Assembly (NCBI GenBank): GCA_018697195.1 | Contig: CM031878.1 | Coordinates: forward strand, 37,270,283 to 37,334,282 | DNA from: Certhia americana | Taxonomy: Eukaryota > Chordata > Aves > Passeriformes > Certhiidae | Direction of reading: 5' to 3' | Length of the DNA: 64,000 nucleotides | Shown: positions 21,129-34,100 of the stretch, piece after piece | How the letters are laid out: the number at the start of each line of letters is the position of its first letter | Numbering within the stretch: the stretch's first letter is position 1 | Position numbers and translations under genes: made by a program | The notes under the pieces: generated by a model | What the model saw: the letters and a program-made list of their open reading frames with translations, nothing else | Databases searched by the model: none | Told to the model about the DNA's origin: nothing

Positions 21129-21158
<30 letters not shown>
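21129..21158. repeat. Poly(A) tract, 30 bp
   Basis: A pure A run following ordinary sequence. It could be the tail of a plus-strand retroposed sequence ending at 21128, but no clear poly(A) signal is placed 15-30 bases upstream and the sequence before it is not one I recognise. Confidence 0.9.
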
Positions 21159-21159
<1 letters not shown>

Positions 21160-23944
21160 GGAGATAAAAGGAAGGAGAATGGAGGAGATATGATAGACTT
21201 CACAGGGAACATTGCACATTTCTCCTCTGTTCTTCCTTGTTTCTGAACAAGTAATTAGCATGGATTGAGCTATCATCATCATCATTATCATGTTCACTTT
21301 CATTGTGGTGGATCACTTAGCAATGAATAAAACACCTTTGGGTTTTTATATATATTGATTTGACAGCTCAGCAAAAGATAACAAGTGGAGTTTATTTCAG
21401 AAAACATGAATGTTGTAGGAAAAATGTTCTGATCAAGGTGAAAAGCATCATAATTTTTCTCTACTTTAAGCCTTTCAGATTCAGTGTAATCCCAGTAATG
21501 TTCGTGTTTACAGGATGTCTCTTGATGGGACAATATTCACTATATAGGCAGAACTATGTAATAAATAAGTTAATGTTCTCAGACAGCATATCCAAAAAGA
21601 CACAGGAGAACACAAGTTTAATTTCTTCTGAAGTAGATAGGCATCTATCATCACTATGGATGAAAATCACCCCTGTGCAAATAGCCAGAAAAAATTCCTT
21701 TGTATCATCTTCCCAGAACTACAACTGAAGAGCTTAAAACTGGGCAGATTTGGGGTTGAGAGGAGCTTCTATGTAGTCCATCTATGTCCAGAAAGATTTT
21801 ATTGAAGGAATCAGGTCTTTGTCCCTAAGGAAAATTGGTGGACATGGGTTTTGCTCATTGAGCTTGCCCTGCAAACAATAAAGAGAGTACTCTTGTCCAC
21901 ATTGGCAATGTGGTGAAAATCCATTTGCAGCTGTGTAGAACGATAGGAACCATTTTCATCAGCAAGTATTGTCCTGCAATTTGGGTCAATATTTCCACAG
22001 GAATGTAAAGCTATTAGTCACATCTCTGCAAGCTTTCTTCCTACAAATAGCGCTGGATTATTTTTATCTGCCATAGATTTTTTTAACTGGAATATATTAA
22101 ACAAAATTACATTCAGTAAAATTGAATTATTAGACCTGCTTTGTATATGACATAAATAAAAATGTATGGTATTTCTTTCTCCAAAAATTCAAATTATTAA
22201 AATGTAGTGTTGTTTAGGAGGACAGAGCCTTCCCTTTAATTCAGCTTAAATGGTAGTGTACAAGGTCATTCATTTAGAAATGGGGTAATTTCCTGTACTT
22301 TACTAAGTCTTGTTTTGTAAAAAGTAGGAAAAACAGAAATATCAGAAAGCCTTCTATAATATATAATGCATACTGTGTTTTCTGAACCGTCAAGAACACA
22401 GTTCTCTCAGTGCCCTTTCCTTGCTCTCAAGCCTAAGTAATCTATTAGCCACTGCTACTCTGTTATCAGATGCCTTATCTATGGAATGAGCTAGTCCTGT
22501 TCCAGGAACAAATTCTTGAGCTGTATAAGGTTAAGTGAAATAAAGTTTTGGTTACCAGATTTTAATCTTTCTTCATTGCAGATCATGAGAAAGTGTAATG
22601 ATTTTCACCAGTGAGAATCCTTAATTGGACCTCAGGTCTCCAGTGGTTGCTTTGTAGCATCATAAATCATCTGTGATCCACTTTTGAGGCCACAGAAACA
22701 TCTCCATATGGTTGGTTCTGTAGTGTTTCTCTCTGAATTTGGCTTTATATAATTATAACAGAATAACATGCTTTAGGCACCTTTCATTTTTTGTCCTGTA
22801 AGAGGCTAATAAACCATTAGGGCTGTTTTATAACATGGTGAGTGCTATTTTGCAGTGTTTCATTAGCCACAAATCCACAACTCACCTTCAGGAATTCCAG
22901 ATGACGGACTAAAGGTATTTTTGCAGCTGTTCTATGGGACCTCATGAAAGTCTTGTTCTTTTTAAAGAAAAAAAAAAATCTGACCTTTTTATAAATCAGT
23001 TCTTTTGACAGGCCTCTACAAAGCAAGAAAGCTCATCTCTGCTTAATCTGAGTACTGACCATTTTATCCATATGCCTGGGGATAGTTCAAATAACTCTCT
23101 TGTAAAATATTTTTTCTGTAGGACTGAATGAAGCGAACTCCTTCAAATAGGATATAATATGCTCCAAAATGCTTTGAATGGCTGTTCACTTAATAAAACA
23201 TCGCCTAAAGCAATACTATCTTCTGACTATTGTATGGCGTTTCATGAGTTGACTTTTAAATTGAATTCCCTGCCATCTTTATGTACCAGAGAACATCTTG
23301 AAAAAATCAAGCTACAAATAGTGACTGTTTTCTAAAGGTCAAAGAAATTGTAAGGGGGAAAAAAAAAAGAAAGTCTTTTCTGAAAAGAAATATTCAGGAA
23401 GCCCTGAATATTTATATACTGATATCATCTTTAGACCTCCAGGGTGTTTCAGAGCACAGACAGCTACAGTTTTTAATACAAATGTTTTCCAAACTGAATT
23501 TCATTTCTCTTTTCATATCTATAAAAAAAGATTAGTTTCTCAACTCATACTTCTTTGTTTGAGTTTTAATAGTTAATGTTTGGTTCTTTTCCAAAACAAT
23601 TTTCTGTCCCTTTTAAAAGTGATAAATCTTGGAATATAGAACTGCCAAGGACTGTTTGGTAAAACATATGCTGAAGACCTGCCTGCAAGGTATTGGAAGG
23701 GGATAGATGGTTCATTTGAAATTATCTCTGTTTGCATGGCAGTGTTTTAGTAAGTATTGAGAAAATTCATGTTCTATACTGCTATTTTAAAAGTGCAGTT
23801 GGTTTACTCAGTATTAAGTCAGTGTGCTGATGACTGTTTGTTCATCTGCTCTGAATACTCTTGTGATAGTCCTCCATTTTTTAACCTTATCAGGTTGCAC
23901 CAGCATCTACTGTTCTTGTTATGAGATACCATATATCTGTTTGT
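21159..23944. other. Non-coding, gene-poor
   Basis: AT-rich with short A/T runs (near 22967-22978 and 23358-23368). Nothing recognised. Confidence 0.5.
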
Positions 23945-23988
23945 AGATATATATATGTATATACATATATATATATACATATATATCT
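23945..23988. repeat. (TA)n microsatellite, near-palindromic
   Basis: Alternating TA with interspersed TGTA and TACA steps. It begins AGATATATATATG and ends CATATATATCT, so the two halves can pair to form a hairpin. Confidence 0.92.
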
Positions 23989-26765
23989 GGCCTTGCTCAG
24001 CACCAGTCCATTTACATCTGTGCACTGTATCTCTGAACCATATTTTCTACAGCTTAGACATAAGAGGAACTGCTTCTGCTTGCCATCTGGGAAGAACTGA
24101 AAGATCATTGACAGGAAATATTTCCAAAAACATAATTAATGGACTTGGACAGTCATCCAAATCTCTGTGGAATGCAATGGCAAATTACATATTTCTCTAA
24201 AGAGTGCAAAGGCCAGGTGTAAGGTGAAGAAGCAAAGAATAAGAAGTCCTTGAAAAATATCCAATGATAACAGATGCAAGTATAACTCTGTCTTGGCCTT
24301 TAGTAACCTGCCAAGAATTGGGCAGTGAAGTGATGAGAGAGTGTGAGACAAGACAAAATGGTAATGCACACTTCACAACAGTAGTGTCATAAGCCATCCT
24401 CCCAGTTCAGGTCAGGTCTCTTCTCATTGGTAGTGAGATGCTGGATTTTCAAATGGAAGCAGCCACATGTTTCTGCATTGCTACTGGAGAGTTGCTCACA
24501 TGGGTGGACTGTAGGCAGTGGCTTGGTAGCTGGCACAGGAGCTGTCTTACAATACCAAAGGTAATCATCATTTAGGCACAGTTGCTAGTGTCATAGAATT
24601 AAGATTTTTTTCTGTGTTGGCTGGACACAATTGCAAGCAGAACTGTATGGGTTGTAAGATGTCATTATTTGTGGAGGGTTTATGAATTTGAATCCTGTCA
24701 TGCATTGTCAGTTGTGTCTGTCTTCTACCTTGTCCATAATGATTGTCCAGGCAAAGCCCCAGATATTGTGTGGGCATAGCAGGACACAGAAGTATTGAAT
24801 ACACAATCTGATTCCTCTGGACTGAGTGCAGAGGCAGAAGACCTGTTTGCCTTGTGTCTGTAATTACTTAAGTAGTCTTTCCATCTAGAAGGGAGACCAA
24901 GACAAGTGCTAAACGGGACTTAGACAAGCTCCATGTGAACCACATGTGGATTCACCCTGGCCTCAGCAGAAAAGCGTCTGTGTAGCTTCAAGAAGCAGCA
25001 ATTTACATATGAGAAAAGGGAGAGAGACTCATTTGCAAGCACTTAGAATGTAAGCTTTGGGGCCTCTGCAGTTTGTGCAGCTGGCAAGGAGCATGGACTA
25101 GTGGAATTCTACTTCCAGGACTGCAGGCTTTGATTGCACCCCCACATGTGTCTAGAAAGACTAAGGTATTTTGGGTAGCACCCAGAGGTGGAAATGGGAG
25201 CAGTGGAAAAAAATTAGGAGGGAAAAGACATTCTCACCTTGGGGAAAATCACTAGAGGGTGAGAGAAGCTGTGCCTGTGTTTCAAACTTAGACCAGGTAA
25301 AAACAGAGAATATGTGGCAGGGGGAAAGGCTCAATTGCAAAAAGGGGGGCTATGGGTTGCCTGTTTGCATTTTTGCCAAAAAGAATGGGACAGAAGGTAT
25401 TTTTGACACACGGGTTAGCTTTTCCTGGGCATTTATTGAACTTGGGTTTGAAAGGAAGCAGTAAAAAATAAATATCTGATTTATGAGATATCTGAGTCTA
25501 TGCAACAAATTAACCTTTGAAGAAGAATGTTGTCTCTGCCTTGAAGAAAATGGGGTGCGGAGGAATGGGCACAAAGGATTCCTTGCTTGGTTCTTCAGCC
25601 TGACAGTAAGAAAACAAAGCAGTGAAAACAATGCTGAACCCTCTCATCTGTCCTTCTGAACAAAGAAGTGGTGTAAACAAAGGAGAGCTCATGCTAGTGG
25701 AAATCTCTAGTGCTGCTGATTGAGGACCACATAAAGTGGGGCTTGACTGTAGCATTCCAGATCCATGCACAGACTTGACAGGTAAAATCACAGTATAATT
25801 TGTGACTCCTGAACACAAATTAATGAATGCAATAAAACTCAGATATTACATGAGATGAAATGAGATGAGAAAGAGAGGGAAGAGTGAAGGAGAGGGAGGA
25901 GCAAGGTTGATCTAATTTGTACCTATATTCTGTCCAACTTGTCAGTTTTCACTTCCTCATCCCTGACTAGAGAGTTCCTTAGTCACTTTTCTTTTCATTC
26001 CTCTCCAATCACTCCAAGATCCAAGATGACCTCCTCTTTCAACTTGCTCAATCTGTGCCACTGTCACTTTCCCATTGTATTTATGTACAACACACTCATT
26101 AAAGAATAAATGTACCATATTTTCCATGGATGTGTCATCATTTGTAGCCCTTGCTCTTTTTCTTTCATAGTTCCTTTTTTGTTATCATTGATGCAGAAGA
26201 AAAATTTCCTCAAGAAAGTGTTCTATTGTGATAATTTCACATTGTCTGTAGCAAAGTGTCAAAAGAATGGCATGTGAAAATAATGCAGGAAAAGAATGGC
26301 AAGACATAGTATAAAGCTCCAATTAAATAGATACAGATTACTCTCTGGGCAGAGTTGGAATCTGGCATTCTGCTTAGCATCTATCTCCTATTCCACATTT
26401 CATAAGCAGATCAAGTAGATGTGTTACCTATACCTGAAGTTTCTGAATGTTTCCCATTATAAGGCCCATTCTTATGATTGGTGCTAAATTTGCCAAATTA
26501 CTTAAACTGTTCAGGCTGAAAACTTTTCATTCTGAGTATCAGCTTCAAATTGAATTTAGAGTGTCTTTAGAGTAAAAAACGTATGCTATTTAAGTTAATT
26601 TATTTTTAGGTGACTCACCAATTATACAATTTCAAGCAAGACCTTAAAGAAGAGGGTGTGTTGCCCTCATGACAGAATGTGACCTTTGTTTCTTTATCTT
26701 CCTTGTGTAGAGCATGCGAAACACTCAAACGCTACTCACAAATTTGGCCAGGTTTTATGGGGGGC
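23989..26765. other. Non-coding, gene-poor
   Basis: Includes a purine-rich GA stretch near 25855-25905. No gene or named element was recognised. Confidence 0.5.
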
Positions 26766-26848
26766 TTTTGGTTTAGTTTGGTTTGTGGGTTCATGGTTTT
26801 TTTGCTTGGTTTGTTGGTCTTGTTTTTTTTGCTTTGTTTGTTTGTTTC
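26766..26848. repeat. Imperfect (TTTG)n low-complexity repeat
   Basis: T/G-rich sequence with repeated GGTTTG and GTTTGTTTG units. The reverse strand is C/A-rich. It has no flanking retroposon I can identify. Confidence 0.85.
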
Positions 26849-29800
26849 TCTGCTTTAAATTAGTCATCAAAACCTTAAGAATTATGCAGATATTTTTACC
26901 ACAGAGTCCTTGTCTGCTCACAACAGCCCACAAGAGACCAGCAGGAACTGGGTACAATTTTTCTTCCCTCAATTCGTGCTTTTGGGTCTTCAACTCTTTT
27001 GAGTAGGAAGGTGCAATAAAAGAAGAGCTAGTTTCCTCTTTAAGGCAGAGGATGTCTTCTTCAGCCACTGTATTGTTTCTCTACATCTTCTGCTGGACCA
27101 CCATTTGAGTCAGTCTCTTCTTGCATGGCCATTAGCCAAATAATTTTCTGATGATCCAAGGCACACATCTGCAGACAAATTTTCAGAATGGCTGAGAGGA
27201 CATAGGAGTGCGCGAAGCTGATTATGGGAGCCCCATACAGGCAGTATGCAATCAGGTTCTAAGTATGCCAAAAAATCAAACACCAGCCACTCATTTTTGA
27301 TAAATATGCTGTTCTTTTTTCAGTAGTTTGTACTCCCAGGCTCTGGGGTGGGAATGGAGGGCAGTGAGCCTGCCAGTGGTCTAAAAATGGCATGCTAAGA
27401 GCATCCCTAAAGCAGCCAAGATGCAATGAGTACTTGTGCATCCAGTGCAGAAGCTTAAGGGCATTGTAGCAAATAAATTTGGGGCCCACCTGAGAAATGG
27501 AAATGCCAAAAACAAATACAGCTAAGCTGTCTGCTTATTAAGTGGAGCACAGCTTGGCTGAGTAAGAGGGAAATTTATGTGGCTGTGTGATAGTTTACAT
27601 GGATTGAATAAAAGGCATTCAAATTGGGAACTCTTGCAACTTCTCATTCCTGATTCTAGGAAGCTTGATTTTCCAGCCTGAGCAATCTTTTGACATAGGT
27701 GTTTAAGAATGTATATGTACAGTTTCATTAGCATGTTTGAGAATTGCAGTTTCTGCCATGTATGTTATATAAAAACTCTTCTAAAATACTTTGAAACTTT
27801 GAAAAATGTTTTCAGGAGCCTGTTCCTTGTATCTCTTGGCCCATTGAGCTAAGTGCCTTGACTGCCACGAGGAAGAGAAAAATTAAAACTAGGACTTTTA
27901 AAACATATCTAAAATGACTTTAAAAAAAAAAAAAAATCACTGTTTTAAAGCCCTGTGTCTCAGATTCTAAATTTCACCAAGTTGGTATGCTGGAAAGCTG
28001 CTTAAGTACTTCTTCATTCACTAGGACAATACACACATGTGGCTTTAAAAGCAGGACAATTTCATAATTTTCAGAATTCATCTTGCCTCCCCTGGACCTC
28101 ATGCAGGTACAATTTCTGAGGAAATTCCATTTCTTTGGTGGGGGGAGGGAGGAAATACTTCCATGACAGGTTGGCTTTAAAATATAAATGGTGCTGTTTG
28201 AAGTAGTTTAAGAGCCAAAAATGCCAGACTGATTGGGGGAGACTGATTAATGGGCAGGTGATGCAATCATAGCTATGTGATAAATTGCTTGGATATTTCT
28301 TTATCAAATGCCCTGCAGTACAATATGTCACACACTTACCACATACATACACGTTGCCTACATGTCCATGGGCAGATATCTGTGGGCAGGTCCATGGCAA
28401 GCATAAATTGACTGAGATCCTCTGAAGTCTCTTCTGGACTTTTGCTGGTTTTTACCAGTTAAGGACTTGGCCCTTTTGTGTCCATGTATGCTCCCTAAGC
28501 TGCAGACCAAACTGATGATTATTCTTCCTAGTGAGAGTTGCAAGTTTCTGGCTCTTATTTGTAAATGAAAAAAACAAATGTTCCAACATGAAACTGGGCT
28601 TAGGTCCCAGTTTTCAGTCATACTCTCTATTAAAGGATGAAGGCTGTTGCATATATCACCTGAGAGCATAAATCAAAAAGTAATAGTGCTGTTGTTTTCC
28701 TAAAGAACTCAGGGAAGGACTTAATTGCATTCACATCTCTTACTGCATCTAGCCCAATGTCCTGCGTCAGTTGCATTAAGATTGAGAAATCCTTACCAGG
28801 GATACAATACACACAATGGTTACAGTCACTGATGTAATACTGGCGCCAGTAAGCTTTATTTTATTTAAAAAAATACTACTTTCCATGTACTTCAAAATAG
28901 TATAGACATAAAATATTTTTTAAAAAAACAGAAGCTCTGTCTGTGTAATTTGATGCTGAGCCTTAGCAAAACAGGCAAAGTTCCAAATATTTTCCCCTGC
29001 TCAAATGGTTTAAAATATGTTTCCAAGGGTGATTTGGCTGGAGAGGTGACCACTGGGGAATTGCAAGCTGAAAAGTTTTATTTTTTTGTGAAGATCTATA
29101 TTTCTGTGAAGAAACCGCAACTGCTTTTAGAGCTGGCCAGGAGCCAGAAATAAGGTATGCTCAAAAACATTCACTCTACTGAACTCTCATTAATAAAGCT
29201 GAGAGCGAAAAACATTTTTCTTCAAACTTAAAAGAAAGACACTGAGACAAGTCCATTACAAACAGAATACTCCAACTAGTACGTAAGTCTCCTATCCCCT
29301 GGAGACTCCTGCCCACATTTCCCCTACCCTGCTTCCTACTCACACCAAGTTTTTGCATCACTTATGTGAAGAGGGTCATTCTTGCACAAGTGTTTGCCAG
29401 ATTGGGGCCTCCCTTTGTACTTACCTAGTGTTTCACATATTCAGTAGGAAGTCAGATAGACTAGAGTCATAAGTAATGCATAATTTTGTATTGCCAAGGG
29501 AAGTTTAATTTACAATCTTCTTGTACTCATAGCCAAATATTACTTCTGACAAAAAGAATGTTTACAACATTGTTTGGAAAAATTACAACTATTTTTTTCT
29601 TTGGGGCCTGGTCCATGAACCCCTGTAAGGCAGAGAATACTGACACAGCTTTCCAGAGCAGGGGCCCTCTGCAGCCTTTGTGCCTATGTGTAACAACCAT
29701 CTTACCCTTTGGAGGACTTGCCTCAAGGAAAGCCTGTGAGGAACTCATTTGGGAGGGACCTGAGCTATTTTCCCTAGGTAGCATCTACACTGATTGTTTC

Positions 29801-31061
29801 AGTACCTGGGCTAAGACCTTGGCAGAGCTAGGTACATTAATCTTATCTGTGTGCTTGGGCTCCATCTCTGTAAGCATCAACTACCTTTGTGCACTGGTTG
29901 TATTTTCCTAGACTGCAGCATGTATCACCTTGCTCCATTTTAAAAAATGATAAACTGGAGAAGCACTGGCATACCATCTGCGCCCAGGGGAATCTAAGCT
30001 TGGTGCATATGTTAATTTGTGACTGTCAGCTGCAGAGGAAGACATATCTGATCACTGTTTTTCAGAAAGATTCCCACCATTGTGGTCAGGCCTTTTTCAC
30101 AATAACCTGGTGGTTAAAGAGATTGCCCAGGAGCTGGGAGACAGGAACACATGCTTTCTTGTTGGTGGGTTCTCTGGACTCATTAGTATGATATTCCTCT
30201 CTGCATGATGGTGCAGCTTTGACATGAATGGGAATCACCTCTCCAGAAACACTTCTCAATTTACTGCCCTGTTAATCATATTTCAGGAAATAGCTACTTT
30301 GTGTGGCCTGATCCCCTACAGTGAAGACTAAAGAATGGATAAGAGGAAATCTAGTTAATCCTGACCAACATAGCATTTAAGGTAATGCCATGACTCACTT
30401 CAGGAGGACTCATGTCCAGCTCTCCCAGGAGAGCAGCACCAACAGTGTTGCTGTCTGTGTTGTGGAGGAGTTATACGCGGAATGGATTCATACCTTCAAC
30501 AGACCAACAATTACCCTAGTCCTGACTTATTATCACTACAGTTTTAGTGTTCAGTTAACTTTGAGTTATTGCAGAAAAAAAGTTAAGGATTATTATATAG
30601 ACTCTTGGCCTCAGGGAAATGACATGTGCAACTACTGCTGTACTTTGATCATAATGCCCTAAGGGTATTGGTACACTCACCAAATTCTGATTATATTTTA
30701 CAACTTTCTCTGTTCTTTTCCTGTGTCTACTTCCTTTATGAAAGAAAATACCAGAAAGTCGAGGGAAGAGCCATGGTGCCATAATACAGATAACAGAATG
30801 TTTTGCAGAGGTGATCCATCCTTTTAACAATGCATAAGGAAAATCTGTGATTTATCATTTGATCGAACATTGAATGACTTTTTATGTGAAATAATTTTAT
30901 TTTGATTGTCCTGGATTAGCTAATTCAACAGCTGGTTTACTTTATTTTTGTATTTTCAATGCAATGCATTGCTCTTTAGTGCTCTTCCATCTCTGTTCTT
31001 TCATTTACTTTTATGATTTGTCCCAAAATTCTATCTGAGAACTGTCCTACTGAGTCTGTGC
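26849..31061. other. Non-coding, gene-poor
   Basis: Contains one of the longest AT-region open frames of the window (29486-29911, plus, 141 codons). Its product has no recognisable domain, signal or family match. I treat it as a chance frame. Confidence 0.5.
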
Positions 31062-31152
31062 AAAAAAAAAAAAAAAAACAAAAAAACAAAACAAAAAAAA
31101 AAAAAACAAAAACCAAACAAACAACAAACAAAAACCAAACAACAAAACAACA
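31062..31152. repeat. A-rich (CAAA)n low-complexity tract
   Basis: A run of A broken by single C residues, becoming CAAAC/CAACA units toward the right. It is 91 bp long with no T or G. Confidence 0.92.
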
Positions 31153-34100
31153 GTAAGAAGTAGCAAAAACATTTTTAAAAGCTACATTTGCAAACATTTA
31201 CAGGGCATTTAACCATTATGTTGTTCTGAAGACTGACTCTTGGCAGTCTAATCTCCTTAGATCTTCTAGGATAAAGTAGGAAGTATTTTCTCTGGAGAAT
31301 TATTGAATGAGCTCCTCAGTTTTGACACAACTACTGAACTGAGTCCCTCACTCCCACTCTGTGCCACCAGCCTCCTACTCTGCACAGACAGACTCTGACC
31401 TGAACACCAACATATGTATGGGATAGCACAAGCCAAACTTCTGCACTGGCATAATCAAAGCTCAATTTATGGAAGTATTTATCCACTTAAATAACATCAG
31501 AAAAGGTTGCTCTAAATTATGTGAAGAGTCAGACAGTGGAATGCAAAGATTCCTCTACACCACTGCTAAACATAATGTAATAATCAGAGTGAACATGTCT
31601 TCAGCTTGTATATGTTTACCATAACCTTTTCAGGGTTATGAGATAAACAACCATGACTAACTTCAAAGAGTTCAGTGGCACTTATTACACTAACAGTTTG
31701 GTAATCTCTTCACTGGTTGTCAAGCAATTCTTGCAGAGATCATAGTGCTAGGTACTGGACACTTGGGGGAGCAGGTCAGGAATAGAGCATGTGCAAGATG
31801 ATGCTCTTCTGAATTAGTCTTCCCAGCCTCCATGTTCAGCAGTTGCACTGCATTTGTCCATCCAGGTCATCTGATTCTTTTCTGAAAGGGTTTGTTTTCC
31901 TTTGGACTGTACTGCACCCAGGCTGAGGGGTCCATATCTTATTTATGCACTATGTAAAGAAGTGTGCAAGAGATGTCTTTTGTATCTGCTACTTGCTTTA
32001 TTAACACCTCTGATACTATGAGAAGCAATGAAGAGCCATTCCTGATTTGCTTTTTCTATAGTACCTTTGAGTTCATCAATATCCCACTCAGAAGTTTCTT
32101 TTTTCAGACTGAAGGTGCAGGTCTGTCTAATCTCCACCAATTCTTTTCTACTAACAAAGTTACACATATTAAATTACTTTTACCTGTAGAAATTCCTTCA
32201 GGAATATCAATATCTAATAACTGCTGCTTTAGTTTGCTGTTTGGACACCTTGATAACGAAAGAAACAAAGCACAGAGCAGGATAAAATCGATCAAAATTT
32301 TCCATAAATGAGGTAGAACACCTCGCCAGGCTGCTCTTTTCTTGATGAGAACCCATAAGACCAGTTCCCCTCTTGAAGATATAGCTGGTATTATCGCTAA
32401 GTTGTGAAAGGAAGAGAATCTACCTAAGGCTTTTTGTCACCGTTGCTGAAATTGACTGGTGTCTGAAAGTCCATTGGATGCGTAGCTCACAGCCTTTCAC
32501 AGAGGTTGACATGGTTTTCATTATTAAAAAACTCCCATTCATACATGCATTACAGCTGATTAGCAAATAACGTGTTTTCATGGAAACACTGGGTGTCTCT
32601 CTGTGGGGTAGTTTAAAAAGGCTCTTCCAAGTTCTGTGCATCTTTATCAATAGTACAGAGACTGAGTTTTGTACGTCCATATCAGCAATGTACAGGGGGA
32701 CGTATTAGCAATGTCCCTTGGTAAGAATTGATGCTGGCCCTTAGGAGTTGGCCACATGCATATTATTTTAGCTAGTAACTAGGTTTAATTTTTAATGTTA
32801 AAAGTACATTGTCTGCAAATCCACACTGGGATTTTTCCAGTTAAATGGTGATTACATACACAGTGAATCTTTAGGAAACAGTGGAGCTATTCTGCTTGCA
32901 TTGTCAAATGTAGTGCTGAGGATGAAATATTTCAACAAATCAAGTGCAGTCGTCATCACAATTTGTTTTCCATTTCAACATGGCAAGTACCTTAGCCCAA
33001 AGCCTGTTCTTTAGGGGGTAAATCTATTCCATGGTGTATTATGCTGGAATGTGCAGTAAAAATAAATTATTTCACTTGCACAATCTCTAAAAAAACTGCA
33101 GCTGTTCGGCTGTATCAGTAAGGAAAAAACACTTGAAAACTTCAAAGCACTATGGCAAGTTCCATCTGCCTTTCTACCCATGAAACCTAACAACTGTGTC
33201 TGCTTTATTCATTAAGTAACTATGGGTAGAGTAGGAAGCTAATCATGCTATAGATGCTTCAAAGAAATGGGACTTTAGGGAAAATCTGTATTACCACAAA
33301 TAAAAAGCCCATAGTTTACCTTGCAAATAAATATAGGCTGTTATACATCGGATAAAGCCAAATAAATCTAAGAATGCTTATAATTTACATTGAAATATTT
33401 TCTGAAACATTAGAAAGGTGGTTTATATGTATTTTTTTTAAGACACTGCCCGCCTTGGAGCAACAGAAAAACACTTGAGACTCCATTCAAGGATAAAAAT
33501 TTGAGGAGCTGCTGAGTGAAGGAGACAGCTGAGCTGGACAATAAAAGTTACAATTTGACAAGTAATTTCTGTGCTTCCATATGAGAGTATGTGCTCAATA
33601 AATTTACAAGTAGTCGCTTCAATTTATTTTTCAAATGTGAAGGGTAAGGCCTCATTCCACTTCCAGACTTAATCCATTTGCTTAGCTGCAAAATGAATGT
33701 GACTCAAGATTCAAAGAAGTCCATTTTTAGAAGGGTTAGAACACTTGTGGAATTCTTAAAGTACTCAGAAATTGAAATCTTATTGAAACCATGGGCTTTT
33801 AGTAAGCTGCAGTATAGCTACAATTTAATGGAGGACAGCAGAGGCACATAATAACTAAATCTTGAACACTAGTAGAAAAATAATTGGATTATTTGTAGCT
33901 TTACTTTGCAAATACAGATTCTTGTCTTAGAAGATGCATTGTAGGTATGTGAGAGCTGTCATTTCTCTTCTGAAACAGTGCAGCAAACTTTCATTTCTTT
34001 CTGGTTTTAAACACCCAGAGAGACATAATCTGAATTGTCTGAATTCCTATGAAATCCTATGTGCAATTTCCAGGGGTATCAAATAAATAAGATCACTATA

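Noticed and set aside
21738..21800. Possible CR1 tail ('gatttggggttgagaggagc')
   Set aside because: Resemblance is short and the following sequence does not continue as CR1.
26686..27006. Plus-strand frame with a Trp/Phe/Cys-rich hydrophobic middle
   Set aside because: The hydrophobic part is the (TTTG)n repeat; no family match.
30976..31197. Phe/Val-rich minus-strand frame that looks like a membrane protein
   Set aside because: It translates the complement of the A-rich (CAAA)n tract; hydrophobicity comes from TTT and GTT codons.
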